From positions 12,178,001-12,242,000 of the forward strand of contig JARDYH010000003.1 in NCBI GenBank assembly GCA_029215795.1: a stretch of DNA of 64,000 nt, in the 5' to 3' direction. This document shows, in pieces, positions 43,142-53,468 of the stretch (position 1 is the first letter of the stretch; each line of letters opens with the position of its first letter). The notes under the pieces were generated by a model. The model saw only the letters and a list, made by a program, of their open reading frames with translations. It ran no database searches and had not been told where the DNA came from. Position numbers and translations under genes: made by a program. This DNA comes from Anniella stebbinsi (Eukaryota; Chordata; Lepidosauria; Squamata; Anniellidae).

Positions 43142-43711
43142 GAAGCAGCATGCCTTCAACATCTCCCAGGCACTCAATGCATGGAAAGATGGTTTTCTGT
43201 CCACTGTAGGTCTTGATGAACAGAAATATAACACATTCCATATACTTTCACTCAGCGCTTGTAGCAGCTTGCGTATAATTGGCTTGCAGGATTGCATGAG
43301 TTGAAGGCATGAATCAATACATAGTACCCTAATTGTTCAAATTAGGTGAGCAGAATTTGTTCCAGTTGATTGGGTTTTTCAAGGCCCAAGCAAGAGATCA
43401 GTTTCAAAAGGCATTGCCTCTTGTTGACCTGGACTTTTCCTGACCATGTGGAAATCCATTCAGGTATCTAAGCACCAATTCTCAAAGCTCAGCATTGGTT
43501 AAAACTTCATCGAAATGATGAGTGGTTGGCCCTGGGAGAGGGAGTTTGGGGAACAATTTACTTGAACTGAAGCAACCTGAATTCATTTTTTTTAATGGAC
43601 AGGGAAGAAAATCCAAGCTTTTAAGAGCAATGCTCTCAAAGACCTGGGCCTGGATGGACAAATGTGTCAATTTCAGTTTCCCCAACATTTGGACTGCAAA
43701 GTTAGCAGTCA
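43142..43711. other. Intergenic or diverged LINE body
   Basis: 43510-43711 may be more of the CR1-like element that follows, but the match is weak. The rest is unassigned. Confidence 0.3.
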
Positions 43712-44853
43712 TGGAAGAGGAGAGGTCTTCTTATGGATCGTTGAGTAGTTAAAGACCAAAACAGAGAGTAGGAATAAATAGTAAATTCACCCAATGGAGG
43801 GACCATAGGGATGTGTATTGGGAACAGTTTTTTTAACCTATTCATAAATGATCTGGAATTAGGAGTGAGCACTGAAGTGGCCAAGTTTGCTGACGACACC
43901 AAATTATTTAGGGTGGGTGAAACGAAACAAAACAAAACACAACTGTGAAGAGCTCCAAGAGGATGTTTCCAAACTGGGAGAGTGGCCATCAAAATGGGAA
44001 ATGCAGTCCAATGTAAGCAAGTGTATAATAATGCACATTGGAGCAAAAAATCCCAACGATGGGATCTGAGCTAATGGTGACTGACCAAGAGGTCTTGGGG
44101 TTGTGGTGGACAGCCCAATGAAAATCTCAATTTTTTGTGCAGCTGCTGTGAAAAAGGCACACATTCCACAAAACTTCCAACATCATACTGCCTGTGTTCA
44201 ATTCTATGGAGCAACCAGCCTTGGAATACTGTGTACAGTTCTGGTCACCACCCCTAGAAAAGGACATTGTAGAGTTGGAAAAAATACAGAAAAGAGCGCT
44301 TAAAATGATCAAGGGTCTGGAGCAGTTCCTCTATGAGGAAAGGTTAAAACATCCAGGTCTGTTTAGCTGAGAAATAAGGAAAGTAAAGGAAAATATGATA
44401 GATGTGTACAAAGTTATGCATGGTGTGGAGAAAATGGATAGGGAGACATGACCCCAGTTAGAGAGCTAACTGGGGTCATCCCATGAAGCTGATTGGTGGG
44501 AGATTCAGGTCAGATAAAAGGAAATACTTCTTCACACTGCCCATAGCTAAACTATGGAATTTGCTAGCATGAGACGTAGTGATGGCCACCAATTTGGATG
44601 GCTTTAAAAGGGGATTGGACAATTTCATGGAGGAGAAGACTAACAATGGCTACTAGTCCTGATGGCTAGGTGCTCCCTCCAGTATCAGAGGCAGTGTGCA
44701 GCAGGTGCTGGGAAACATGGGTGAGAGGGTGCTGTTGATCTCATGTCCTCTTTGTGGGCTTCCTACAGGCAGCTGGTTGACCACTGTGTGAACAGAATGC
44801 TGGTCTAGATGGACCTGTGGTCTGATTCAGCATGACTCTTCTTATGTTTATAT
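43712..44853 (+). mobile_element. CR1/L3-like LINE: reverse transcriptase remnant to 3' end
   Basis: Conceptual translation with frame breaks shows the reverse transcriptase palm: CVLGTVF, then INDLELG and KFADDTKLF (FADD at 43886-43897, the catalytic YXDD-equivalent box). Further on come LEYCVQFWSP- and LEKIQKRA-like stretches and the family 3' UTR (TGGAATTTGCTAGCATGAGA, GGTCTGATTCAGCATGACTC, TTCTTATGTTTA). The endonuclease domain and the N-terminal part of the reverse transcriptase are missing. Stops and shifts make it a dead relic. It is the longest LINE copy in the window. Confidence 0.85.
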
Positions 44854-44883
44854 AAATTAGCCAGTTTTCAATACTTGCTCTTT

Positions 44884-44918
44884 TTTCCTTCCTTCCTTCC
44901 TTCCTTCCTTCCTTCTCT
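44884..44918. repeat. (TTCC)n microsatellite
   Basis: About eight TTCC units directly after the LINE tail. Confidence 0.93.
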
Positions 44919-44999
44919 CTTCTTGGTAGTTAGATTTTTCTTTTATTCAAACAGCAGCAAGCTAGGGTTTCAGTTTTTTGTTTTTGTTTTTTGTTTTAC

Positions 45000-45490
45000 T
45001 GCAAAATAATAGATAATATGGAAAGATTTGCCAGAGTGACAGGCTGAATCAGCCTCCATGAGCTAAACGAATCCATGGGAACCTGCGTCCCCTTCCAAAG
45101 ATGGCGATTGTATTGCTCAGATGGTCAGAAAAGGACCTTATGCCAAAAGAATGACAGAGAGTTGCACTAATTCAAAGTGATTAAATCAAGAGAGAGATGA
45201 GGCTATTGCCGGCTAGTTTCGGCACCCTAAATGTGATTGACAGATCGTACTATTAGGCTGAATGAAGAGATTTTGCGCATACTTCTCTCCCATCAAGAGT
45301 GATTGCTAGGGGTGACTCTGGTGAGCTGCAACAAAGATGCATGACAGAGTCTTTAGAATTCAGTGGGGTTTGCCAGCCATCTTGTGCTTGAAGGGTTGTC
45401 GAACGGCAGCGGGCAATTAAACATTTTTGACATAAAATTGAAAGGTTTGGAGGAATGGCAAAAATGCTCAGCTTCTCATCTCAATTTGCA
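45000..45490. promoter_or_regulatory. Candidate conserved enhancer-like block with PBX-MEIS-type site
   Basis: A single-copy block of about 490 bp without repeat similarity. It holds TGATTGACAG at 45234-45243, the classic composite site bound by PBX-MEIS/PREP homeodomain pairs. Other words include AAGTGATTAAATCAAG, TTCAGTGGGGTTTG, GGGCAATTAAACATTTTTGA and ATAAAATTGAAAGG. CpGs are isolated but present (CTGCGTCC, GGCGATTG, GTTTCGGC, TGTCGAACGG). No long frame. The motif is seen; enhancer activity is inferred. Confidence 0.45.
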
Positions 45491-45497
45491 ATGACAA

Positions 45498-45521
45498 AAG
45501 AGAGAGAGAGAGAGAGAGAGA
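45498..45521. repeat. (AG)n microsatellite
   Basis: About 12 AG units. Confidence 0.93.
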
Positions 45522-45770
45522 ACCAATGTAGCCATTACTAGGGCGCTCAATCAGTAGCATGGATGTTTCCCAAGCATTTTTGAAAAGGGGGTCAATTTTC
45601 CATGGAAAATGCTTTCCATTTGCAATCCTTGCCAAAGCAGAGATTTCATGATCTCCAAATGTTGAAAAACTACCATAATCATCATCATCCAGAATGTGAA
45701 GAAAATTTATGGGTTCAGAACCATGTTCATTAATACATCTATATTGCCAAGGGGAGAAAAATCTTTCTCC

Positions 45771-45802
<32 letters not shown>
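45771..45802. repeat. (ATAG)n microsatellite
   Basis: About eight ATAG units. The Ser/Leu/Tyr runs in the 128-aa minus frame 45468-45854 come from this and the AG tract. Confidence 0.93.
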
Positions 45803-46071
45803 TTGAATTCAAACAACATACAGGCTTAAGAGTCCACTCACTTTTGAAAAACAAAGGCAGCTGTGTTGGATGTAAGAAAAGATAATATCTATATGGGCAT
45901 TACTGTTATTTGGCCTACTAAAATGTCATAAAACTGTGTGCAAGCTTTCGAGTGCTTGAGATGAAGAGTTTTAGAGACCCTGAAAGTTTGCAAACTCTTC
46001 TGAGACATTTTGGATAATCTAAAAACATATTGTCATAATAGAGATTTTGGATTCACACAAGATTAAACATG

Positions 46072-46759
46072 GGTCAGATCTACACCAAGCAGGATATAGC
46101 GGTAGATAAGCGATATGAAAGCAGTATATAACAGGCAGGAGCCACACTACTGCTTTATAGTGGTATTGAAGTGCACTGACAACTGTTGGGGCCCATTGGC
46201 ACATTCCATATACTGCTTTCATAGTGCTATATCCTGCTTGGTGTGGCTACTGCCTTTTTTAGTGCTATATCCTGCTTGGTGTGGCTACTGCCTTTGTAAA
46301 GAAAAGGGAATTTCAACCAGTATCATTTGTATGCAATTAGTTCCTGATGAAATTCCCTCTTCATCACAACAGTTAAAGGTGCAGGCACTATACTAGAGTG
46401 TGACCATATGAATAGGAGGACAGGGCTCCTGTATCTTTAACAGTGGCACAGAAAAGGGAATTTCAGCAACACCAGGTGACATTCCTTCATCACTGCAACA
46501 GTTAAACCTGCAGGAGCCCTGCCCTCTTGACCAGATACAAAAGAGGGCAGGGCTCCTGCAGGTTTAACTGTTGTGATGAAGAGGGAATTCCACCAGGTGC
46601 TCCATGCATACAAATGGCACCTGCTGAAATTCCCTTTTCTCTACAACTGTTAAAGTTACATGAGCCCTGACCTGGATTGTATCTGGTCAACCTAGCCTTT
46701 TTTAGACTGCTTTCATACTGCTTTCATAGTGTTATATCCTACTTCGTGTATATCTGGCC
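46072..46759. mobile_element. MITE family B interrupted by hAT-MITE A
   Basis: Left end GGTCAGATCTACACCAAGCA, right end CTTCGTGTATATCTGGCC. After the GGGCCCATTGGCACATTCCA centre the right arm is present once and then partly duplicated: a 39-bp unit (AGTGCTATATCCTGCTTGGT...) at 46222-46260 and again from 46261. The hAT-MITE A insertion at 46296-46694 separates it from the last portion. Confidence 0.8.
46296..46694 (-). mobile_element. hAT-MITE A, composite copy
   Basis: The left 60 bases of the normal element are missing: it starts GTAAAGAAAAGGGAATTTCA. At 46390 CTATACTAGAG runs into TGTGACCATATGAATAGGAG, a new left end of the other subtype, and it then continues to ATCTGGTCAACCTA. So parts of two copies are fused. 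GCCTTT on the left and GCCTTTTT on the right look like the target duplication. Confidence 0.8.
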
Positions 46760-47135
46760 AAGGTAAACTTTCATGATGTAGTCATTTTTACTCTTGAGTG
46801 ATTCCAAAATATGCATTATGGCAATACCTTTATCAGGCTAAACTTTATTCATGGCCTTCTCGCTTCTCCCTACGTAGCCTCCCCTCCCCCCTCTTCTTGA
46901 TTCATGGCTTCCACTTAAAGCAGTTTACTGATTTCTTGGTCTTATTTCTGATCAACCCAGTGAGCCAGTGGATGTTTTATCCCTCTGGTGCTCAAGGCAT
47001 GCCCAAGTTCTGATTTGAGACTGATGTAGCTAGCCATCCCCTTGAAGTACTGCAGCACAGGGTGGCTACTGAAATGGCACCAAAAGAGAGAGAATGCATC
47101 AACAAAAAAGGGGACAGAACAGGTTTGCTTTAAAT
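46760..47135. other. Intergenic, no feature recognised
   Basis: Single-copy-looking; one 71-aa frame at 46798-47013 with no domain. Confidence 0.4.
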
Positions 47136-47144
47136 GTGCATATT

Positions 47145-47291
47145 AGGGGTGTGCATCGGATCGGATCCGATCCACGATCCGAATCCGATCCGACCCAAAA
47201 TCGGGAAAATCCGATCCGATCCGATCCGATCCGGACAACCTCCGATCCGATCCGATCCGATCCGATGAGGTCCGATCCGGATCGGACGCCA
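47145..47291. repeat. (GATCC)n array, left end
   Basis: Repeated GATCC/CCGAT pentamers with short interruptions. Each unit contains GATC, and CpG occurs once per unit. Confidence 0.9.
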
Positions 47292-49191
47292 TTTTGAATG
47301 CTTTTTCCCATAGCCAAGTATTGTTTTACAAAAACGCCTATAACTTTTTCATTTTTAAAGATAGAAGGATGAAACTTGGGCACATTGTAGACTGGTTAGG
47401 GGTAGTTATCTGTGAGAAATTTCAGAAAGATTGGTGCATGCATTTTGTGGCAATTAATTTTTTAATAAATACCCAGGAATGCCTATAACTTTGTCATTTT
47501 TAAAGTTACACACATGAAACTTTGCCACATTGTAGGGGGTACCTTGGGACCTATGTGTGTGAAATTTCAGAAACGTAGGTGCTTGTCTTGTGTGGCAATT
47601 AATTTTTAGAAAAATGGGTAGTAGTGGGGTAAATACAGTTACGCCTCCCATTTTTTTATTTTTGAAGATACAAACAGGAAACTTGGGCACATTACAGGTA
47701 CCACTTGCCTTGATATGTGTGTGAAATTTCAGAAACATTGGAGCTTTCCTTGTGTGGCAATTAATTTTTGAAACAATGAGGAAAGAAACACCTATAACTT
47801 TGTCATTTTTAAAGTTACACACATGCTTGAGTACAAAGTGAAAGCAGACACGAGCCCTGTAATGGATACTACCAAGGATCAAAGGGATCGAGACCAGAGT
47901 GATCCTTCCTTGCACGCATGGCTGCAAAACTCAGCTAGGCTCAGCCGTTCTGCTTGAAAAGTGAAAGGAGGAAAGGAAACACGAGCCCTGTAATGGATAC
48001 TACTAGCAACTTCAAAGGGATCGAGACGAGAGAGTGTTTCCTTTTCTTCGCGGGAAGCGGGAGGGGAAGACCTGGCCTCTGTAGAAATTTTTTTGAAACA
48101 TGTAATTTAAAAATTCCATAGCCATCAAATGCCTGGACCTATCATTCTGAAATTTCTGACACATATCTACCCCTAACCCATCTACAAAGTGAGCAATGTT
48201 CAGACTTCTAACTTTTAAAATAAAAAAGTTATAGGCGTTTCTTTCCTCATTGTTTCAAAAATACCTTGCCACCACATGCCTGGACCCAGCTGTCTGAAAT
48301 TTTACACACATATCAAGCCAAGTGGTACCTGTAATGTGCCCATGTTTCCTGTTTGTATCTTCAAAAATAAAAAAAGTGGGAGGCGTAACTGTATTTACCC
48401 CACCACTACCCATTTTTCTAAAATTAATTGCCACACAAGGCAAGCACCTACGTTTCCAAAATTTCACACACATAGGTCCCAAGGTACCGCCTACAATGTG
48501 GCAAAGTTTCATGTGTGTAACTTTAAAAATGACAAAGTTATAGGCATTCCTGGGTATTTATTAAAAAATTAATTGCCACACAAGGCAAGCACCTACGTTT
48601 CCGAAATTTCACACACATGGGTCCCAAGGTACCACCTACAATGTGGCAAAGTTTCATGTGTGTAACTTTAAAAATGACAAAGTTATAGGTGTTTCTTTCC
48701 TCATTGTTTCAAAAATTAATTGCCACACAAGGAAAGCTCCAATGTTTCTGAAATTTCACACACATATCAAGGCAAGTGGTACCTGTAATGTGCCCAAGTT
48801 TCCTGTTTGTATCTTCAAAAATAAAAAAATGGGAGGCGTAACTGTATTTACCCCACTACTACCCATTTTTCTAAAAATTAATTGCCACACAAGACAAGCA
48901 CCTACGTTTCTGAAATTTCACACACATAGGTCCCAAGGTACCCCCTACAATGTGGCAAAGTTTCATGTGTGTAACTTTAAAAATGACAAAGTTATAGGCA
49001 TTCCTGGGTATTTATTAAAAAATTAATTGCCACAAAATGCATGCACCAATCTTTCTGAAATTTCTCACAGATAACTACCCCTAACCAGTCTACAATGTGC
49101 CCAAGTTTCATCCTTCTATCTTTAAAAATGAAAAAGTTATAGGCGTTTTTGTAAAACAATACTTGGCTATGGGAAAAAGCATTCAAAATGG

Positions 49192-49305
49192 CGTCCGATC
49201 CGGATCGGACATCTGGTCCGATCCGATCCGACCAGCCTCCGATCCGATCCGATCCGATCCGACCCCCCAGGTCCGATTCCGATCCGCTATCCGATCCGAT
49301 CCGGG
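49192..49305. repeat. (GATCC)n array, right end
   Basis: The mirror of the left array. Spacers between pentamer runs (ACATCTGGT, ACCAGCCT, CCCCCCAGG) differ from those at the left, so the two arrays have evolved separately. Confidence 0.9.
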
Positions 49306-49387
49306 GGGTCAGTGCACATCCCTAGTGCATATGCTGCTTTATATGTATAGATGCAGCTTTAGAAATAATAACTATGATTTAAATAGA

Positions 49388-49899
49388 AATACATCTCACA
49401 GTAGTGTGGAAGAATGAGATCAGGTGACGTTGTCAATCTGTATGAAGATTTGAGGCCTACAGAGGCAAAGTAAAAAGGTCAGGCCTCAGAGGCCTGGGAT
49501 TTTTCAGTTGGAAGGGGGTAGCCCTGAGAGGACTGGTTTCATTTCCCTGGTTAAGATTAATTTCCCTGGTTAAGTTTAATTTCTCCAGTTAAATTTCGTT
49601 TCTTCAAGATTGAAACAGTACTTTCTGTTTTGGGGGAAGAGGTTATAAAAAGAGAGGAGAAAGCCATCTTTAGAGAAAGCAGGAAAAGAGAGCACAAGGA
49701 AGAAGCAGCTGGAGAAACCCAAATGCAGCTAGGGTAAAATAACTGGCATTTTGCAACTTTGATTTTCTTTTAATGCCTTTGTATCACTCAGCTCTATTGA
49801 CTAAATATCTTTACTTGTAATTTGGTTGTTTTAATATTCTAGTATACTGTTGTGTTAAACCTATAATGTCCAGAGTGTCATTCACCCCATGTGTACAGC
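49388..49899. other. Possible LTR-like region with 19-bp triplicate
   Basis: A TATA-like GGTTATAAAAAGAGAG at about 49641 lies downstream of three 19-bp direct repeats (49542-49560, 49561-49579, 49580-49598; TTTCCCTGGTTAAGATTAA and variants). This enhancer-then-TATA order is seen in LTR U3 regions. No matching second LTR, primer-binding site or AATAAA at the expected place was found, so this is tentative. Confidence 0.3.
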
Positions 49900-50302
49900 C
49901 AGGGTCGTGCCAGGGGGGGGGCAGTGGGGCCAGTTGGCCCGGGGCCCACGATTTTGAGGGGGCACTCCGACGAGGAGGTCCCCCCCCTGAGCTTATGCTA
50001 CTGCTTCCGTAGCGTAAGCAGCCCATCGAGAAGTGAGGAGCCCGCCTTGCAGAAACAGTGCAGAAGCCATCCGTTGTGAATACCACAGTCAGACTACAAG
50101 CTCCAGAGGGCCATGCCTCATGTGGGGTGGGGATATATGTGCCTTGAGGTGTTGTAGAACAGATTTAATATGGTGTTATGTAAAATGAGCATGTTGGTGG
50201 GCAAGCCACCTTGGGGAGGTCATGTTGTCCTCCTTTTTTAAAATGGGGGGGGCACACACTTCGCATCTGGCCTGGGCATATTACCAGCTCTGCACGGCCC
50301 TG
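49900..50302. mobile_element. hAT-type element (CAGGGTCGTGC ends)
   Basis: Starts CAGGGTCGTGCCAGGGGG and ends GCTCTGCACGGCCCTG, with inverted CAGGG(T/C)CGTGC tips typical of hAT. Flanking octamers TGTACAGC (49892-49899) and TCTACAGC (50303-50310) match at 7 of 8. The interior contains GGCCAGTTGGCCCGGGGCCC. Overlapping frames on both strands are not genes. Non-autonomous. Confidence 0.83.
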
Positions 50303-50449
50303 TCTACAGCACAAACTCCACGTTATTGGGAAGGAAAAGGTAAAGGAAGTTAGATGGGACTCTTAAGGAGGAAAAAGATCCTTAAGGGGTTGCTCAGGGG
50401 GTCCAGGTCATAGAAGGAACTGTTGATTGGCAGCTTCAGGTCCACTGCT

Positions 50450-50450
<1 letters not shown>

Positions 50451-50484
<34 letters not shown>
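50451..50484. repeat. (ATT)n microsatellite
   Basis: About 11 units. Confidence 0.93.
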
Positions 50485-50582
50485 GAATTGTAGTAATCAT
50501 GTCTCATTTTGCATCTATACATTTAAATTAGCATATGTAAATTTCCTGCAAATATTCATCCTCTTTTTTGGTGAGGAATATT

Positions 50583-50607
50583 TTTATTATTATTATTATT
50601 ATTATTG
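50583..50607. repeat. (TTA)n microsatellite
   Basis: About eight units, 100 bp from the previous ATT array. Confidence 0.9.
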
Positions 50608-50687
50608 GCGATGTTTAAATGACCACCCTGCTTGAGTAATGCTACCTTGCATATACATATATTAATTTAATTTGACAAACTTAGAAC

Positions 50688-51022
50688 ATCATCACATGGG
50701 GGGGGGAATCGTGTTTCCTTACCGACATTTCTCTGCACTTTCTCATTCTCCCCGGAGGGAAAGAGAAAGTAAACAAAGACCACGTGGTCCATTCAGAGGC
50801 TGTTTTTATCACAACACGTTTCCTGCACACAGCAGGAGTTCGTGACACGTTCCATGTTTTTTTTTTTTTACAAAAAGTTGGATTAAAAGGGGTCTATTTT
50901 GCGACAGAAAAAATGAGTGGAAGGAGCAGGAGGTGTGCAGAAGGTGGATGTCATCATCTAAAGGACGCCTGCACATCTGTAAGTGTGCAGTAGCAAGCAT
51001 GTGATAAAACGCTTTTCTGATG
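50688..51022. repeat. Unnamed interspersed repeat, member 2
   Basis: Colinear with 13365-13705: GGGAATCGTGTTTCCTTACC, AGAAAGTAAACAAAGACCAC, GTGGTCCATTC, TTTCCTGCACACAGCAGGAG, AGGAGGTGTGCAG, GATAAAACGCTTTTCTGATG. Adds a T-run at 50859-50870. Confidence 0.6.
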
Positions 51023-51109
51023 AACCTCTTAGCAGCAGAGAGCAAAGCCCTTCCTTCGGCAGAGGGATCAAAAACGGCTGACAACAACAGCAACAGCAAC
51101 AAACCACCA

Positions 51110-51810
51110 GTTTAGGAAGCCTGAAAGTGTCATAAACTTTTATTTTTAATGTTCAGTTTCAACAAGCTTAAGGAGCCTCAGTGAATTTCTGTATTGTGTT
51201 TCCATCTTAGCCAAATAAAGCATTTGAAAAAGAAACTTGAATTCCCAGACCGATGGCTCCTGTCTGTCTTATTGACAAATTGACTTGTGATTTGATCAAA
51301 CTGAACATAGGAAGCATACATGTGGCCCCTCCCCCTCCCCCACCCCCCCAAAATAGCAGGTACCTGGAGAAGAATGCAGGAAGTCCATCACTGGCGTCCC
51401 TCAGCTGTCACTTAAACATTGATATGCCTGGAAGAATAGAGAGGTTTGACGTCTGTTTTGATCCTGCTGTCAAGATTGTCTTTTATTGTCTGCCAGGAAG
51501 TTGCCTGTATAATTTGCTCCTCCCTGATATGATAATACAGACTGCCCTCTCATATTCACTCAAAAGAATGTAGGTTATCTATTCAACCCACCTCCTACAC
51601 AGAATGTCTCATTCAAACAGAAGAGTTAACAAAGCCTCGGTGAAAATGCGGAACATTCACACTTCATTCTGACACTAAATCCTTTTCTATCAAACTCTGA
51701 AAGTTGATGAAATACAGCTCCCTCCAAGAATTAAGAACTTCACATGAAAAAAAGAAGTTCTTTTATTTTCGCCAGTGGGAGTTGTGTTCTCTCTCTCTTT
51801 CCCTCTCTGT
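51110..51810. other. Single-copy block, candidate conserved element
   Basis: No repeat similarity apart from a C-rich patch at 51328-51348. Words such as TCACTTAAACATTGATATGC, CCTGATATGATAATACAGAC and AGAAGAGTTAACAAAGCCTC look unique and AT-rich. The 106-aa frame 51253-51573 has no recognised domain and no splice support. The 51801-52042 flank is unassigned. Confidence 0.3.
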
Positions 51811-52021
51811 CTTAATAAAGGCTCATTTTATAAGAAATTGAAAGGGGGGAACTTTTCCTATATATTTTCCTTGATGATTTGCTCCTAAACATGTTTACAC
51901 CAAAGTAAATCCTAGTATATTCCACAGGACATTCACCACAGTAGACATAGGATTTCAGCCCTGTATAGATAGGCAAATGCATGAGTGTTGGTATATATCC
52001 TGTTTGTAGCCTCTTTACACA

Positions 52022-52930
52022 ATGGGGCTGTTCACACAACATTAGGCTGACCATATGAAAAGGAGGACAGGGCTCCTGTAACTTTAACAGTTGTAGAGAA
52101 AAGGGAATTTCAGCCAGTGTCATTTGTATGCAATTAGTTCCTGGTGAAATTCCCTCTTCATCACAACAGTTAAAGTTGCAGGGGTCCTGCCTTCTTTTGT
52201 ATATGGTCACTCTAGTATAGTGCCTGCAACTTTAATTGTTGTGATGAAGAGGGAATTTCACCAAGTACTAATTGCATACAAATGACACTGGCTGAAATTC
52301 CCTTTTCTCTACAACTGTTAAAGTTACATGAGCCCTGTCTTCCTTTTCATATGGTCAGCCTACAGAACATGCTAATCCACACTCAGTGTTTGACGGTGGG
52401 TTATTGTTGAATCATGGGTTTGTTTGATGTGCCATGAGTTACCATGCTGTTTGAACCCAAGGTATTTTCCGCAGGGTGAGTTGTTAAATAACCACCCTGA
52501 ACAACCCAGCAACAAATCATGGGTTCTCAAAGTGGCTTGTTTGAGAAAAATAAGCCATGGTTGCCCTGTTCAAAGACACCTTAAACCACAATTTTAACCA
52601 TGGTGGTTAAGGAAGAAAACCAGGCTGTGTCCAGAAGACACCATAAACCACAGCTTTAACTATGGTGAATAAGGCTTTTTGCCATATTCACCATGGTCAA
52701 ACCAGTGATTTAAAGTATCTTCTGAACATGACCCAGCTTTCTGGCTTAACCACCATGGTTAAAGCCATGATTGAAGATGTCTTCTGAACGGGCCCACTGT
52801 GTGATTAATGAGCCACCCTGTAGAAAACATCCTGGGTTCAGACAACATGCTAACCCACAGTTCAGCAAACAATTTAAAACAACCCACATTCAGCCACTGA
52901 GTGTGGGTTAGTGTGTTATGCGAACCCAGT
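52022..52930. mobile_element. Nested palindromic MITE cluster (family D, GGTTCAGACAACATGC ends)
   Basis: The left end GGGGCTGTTCACACAACAT (interrupted by a hAT-MITE A) continues at 52371 with GCTAATCCACACTCAGTG. The right side has CTGGGTTCAGACAACATGCT and AACCCACATTCAGCCACTGA. Inside, TAAACCACAATTTTAACCAT, TAAACCACAGCTTTAACTAT and TTAACCACCATGGTTAAAGC recur as direct and inverted copies, with CTGTGTCCAGAAGACACC and GTCTTCTGAACGGGCCC as inner ends. At least two related palindromes are nested. Confidence 0.72.
52043..52362 (+). mobile_element. hAT-MITE A, complete copy inserted in family D
   Basis: TAGGCTGACCATATGAAAAG to CATATGGTCAGCCTA, 320 bp, duplication CACAACAT (52035-52042) and CAGAACAT (52363-52370), 7 of 8. 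The host sequence on both sides is one MITE, so this insertion is the younger event. Confidence 0.9.
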
Positions 52931-52994
52931 CAATGTTACACTAAGGGCTGGTAAGTACAGACACATCCTATCTCTGCTTTCCAGCTATAGAGCA

Positions 52995-53105
52995 GATATG
53001 CAGGACCTGTGGCCTGCCAGATGTTGTTGGACTCCAGGTCCCATGAACCCCTATCAGCTTAGCCAGTGGTCAGAGATGTTGGGAGTAGTAGTAACAGTTT
53101 CCCCA
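52995..53105. repeat. CCCAACCTGG palindromic family, diverged
   Basis: GCCTGCCAGATGTTGTTGGA, CTCCAGGTCCCATGAACCCC, GCCAGTGGTCAGAGATGTTG, GGGAGTAGTAGTAACA in family order. Confidence 0.6.
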
Positions 53106-53468
53106 GCCCTTTTGTGGAATCACAAAATTGATGTCTGTACAAACTGATAGGCTGGCCATAGTTAACAAGCCCATAGGTGCTTAATCCAGATGAGACAGAG
53201 GTCCTGTTGATCATCTCCTACTTGATCCTTGTTTAACTGGAGATGCCAGAGATTGAAACTGGGAGCTTTAAGCAAGCACTCTGCCACCGAGGTATGGTCC
53301 ATCCTGGACTTAACTCTTCTGAGTGGAAAGTTATGCTCACATTGGTATTGAATAGAAAGAGTCAAATCTAGAACTACACTGTGACAGCCATATAAGCTGT
53401 TGCAGGGTAGTCCATCGTTGAGAAAACTAATACAGCTGGGAGAACATGGTGAAGCATCTTTAGCACTG
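53106..53468. other. Intergenic, no feature recognised
   Basis: 53197-53310 (GACAGAGGTCCTGTTGATCA, GGAGATGCCAGAGATTGAAA, CTCTGCCACCGAGGTATGG) resembles the tRNA-derived or CORE part of a SINE in reverse but is too decayed to call. Confidence 0.3.

Larger units (their letters stand above)
47144..49324. mobile_element. 2.2-kb fold-back hAT-type element with GATCC arrays
   Basis: Left end TAGGGGTGTGCATCGGATCG and right end GTCAGTGCACATCCCTA are inverted, flanked by a perfect 8-bp duplication GTGCATAT (47136-47143 and 49325-49332). Inside each end lies a (GATCC)n/(CCGAT)n array, then GGACGCCATTTTGAATGCTT or its inverse, then arms of about 500-1000 bp. The arms are built of related modules of about 150 bp, each with AATTAATTGCCACACAAGG, GAAATTTCACACACAT, ACTTTAAAAATGACAAAGTT and ATAGGC; the right arm holds more modules than the left. 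The central spacer (about 47830-48230) repeats CACGAGCCCTGTAATGGATA twice. Identical 'proteins' on opposite strands (47454-47927 and 48643-49026) are a result of the palindrome. No transposase. Confidence 0.9.

Noticed and set aside
47454..49026. 157- and 127-aa frames with nearly identical peptides on opposite strands
   Set aside because: The identity comes from the palindromic arms and 150-bp modules of a fold-back transposon. There is no start context or known domain.
53197..53310. Possible tRNA gene or SINE head
   Set aside because: No complete A and B box pair and no cloverleaf could be drawn.
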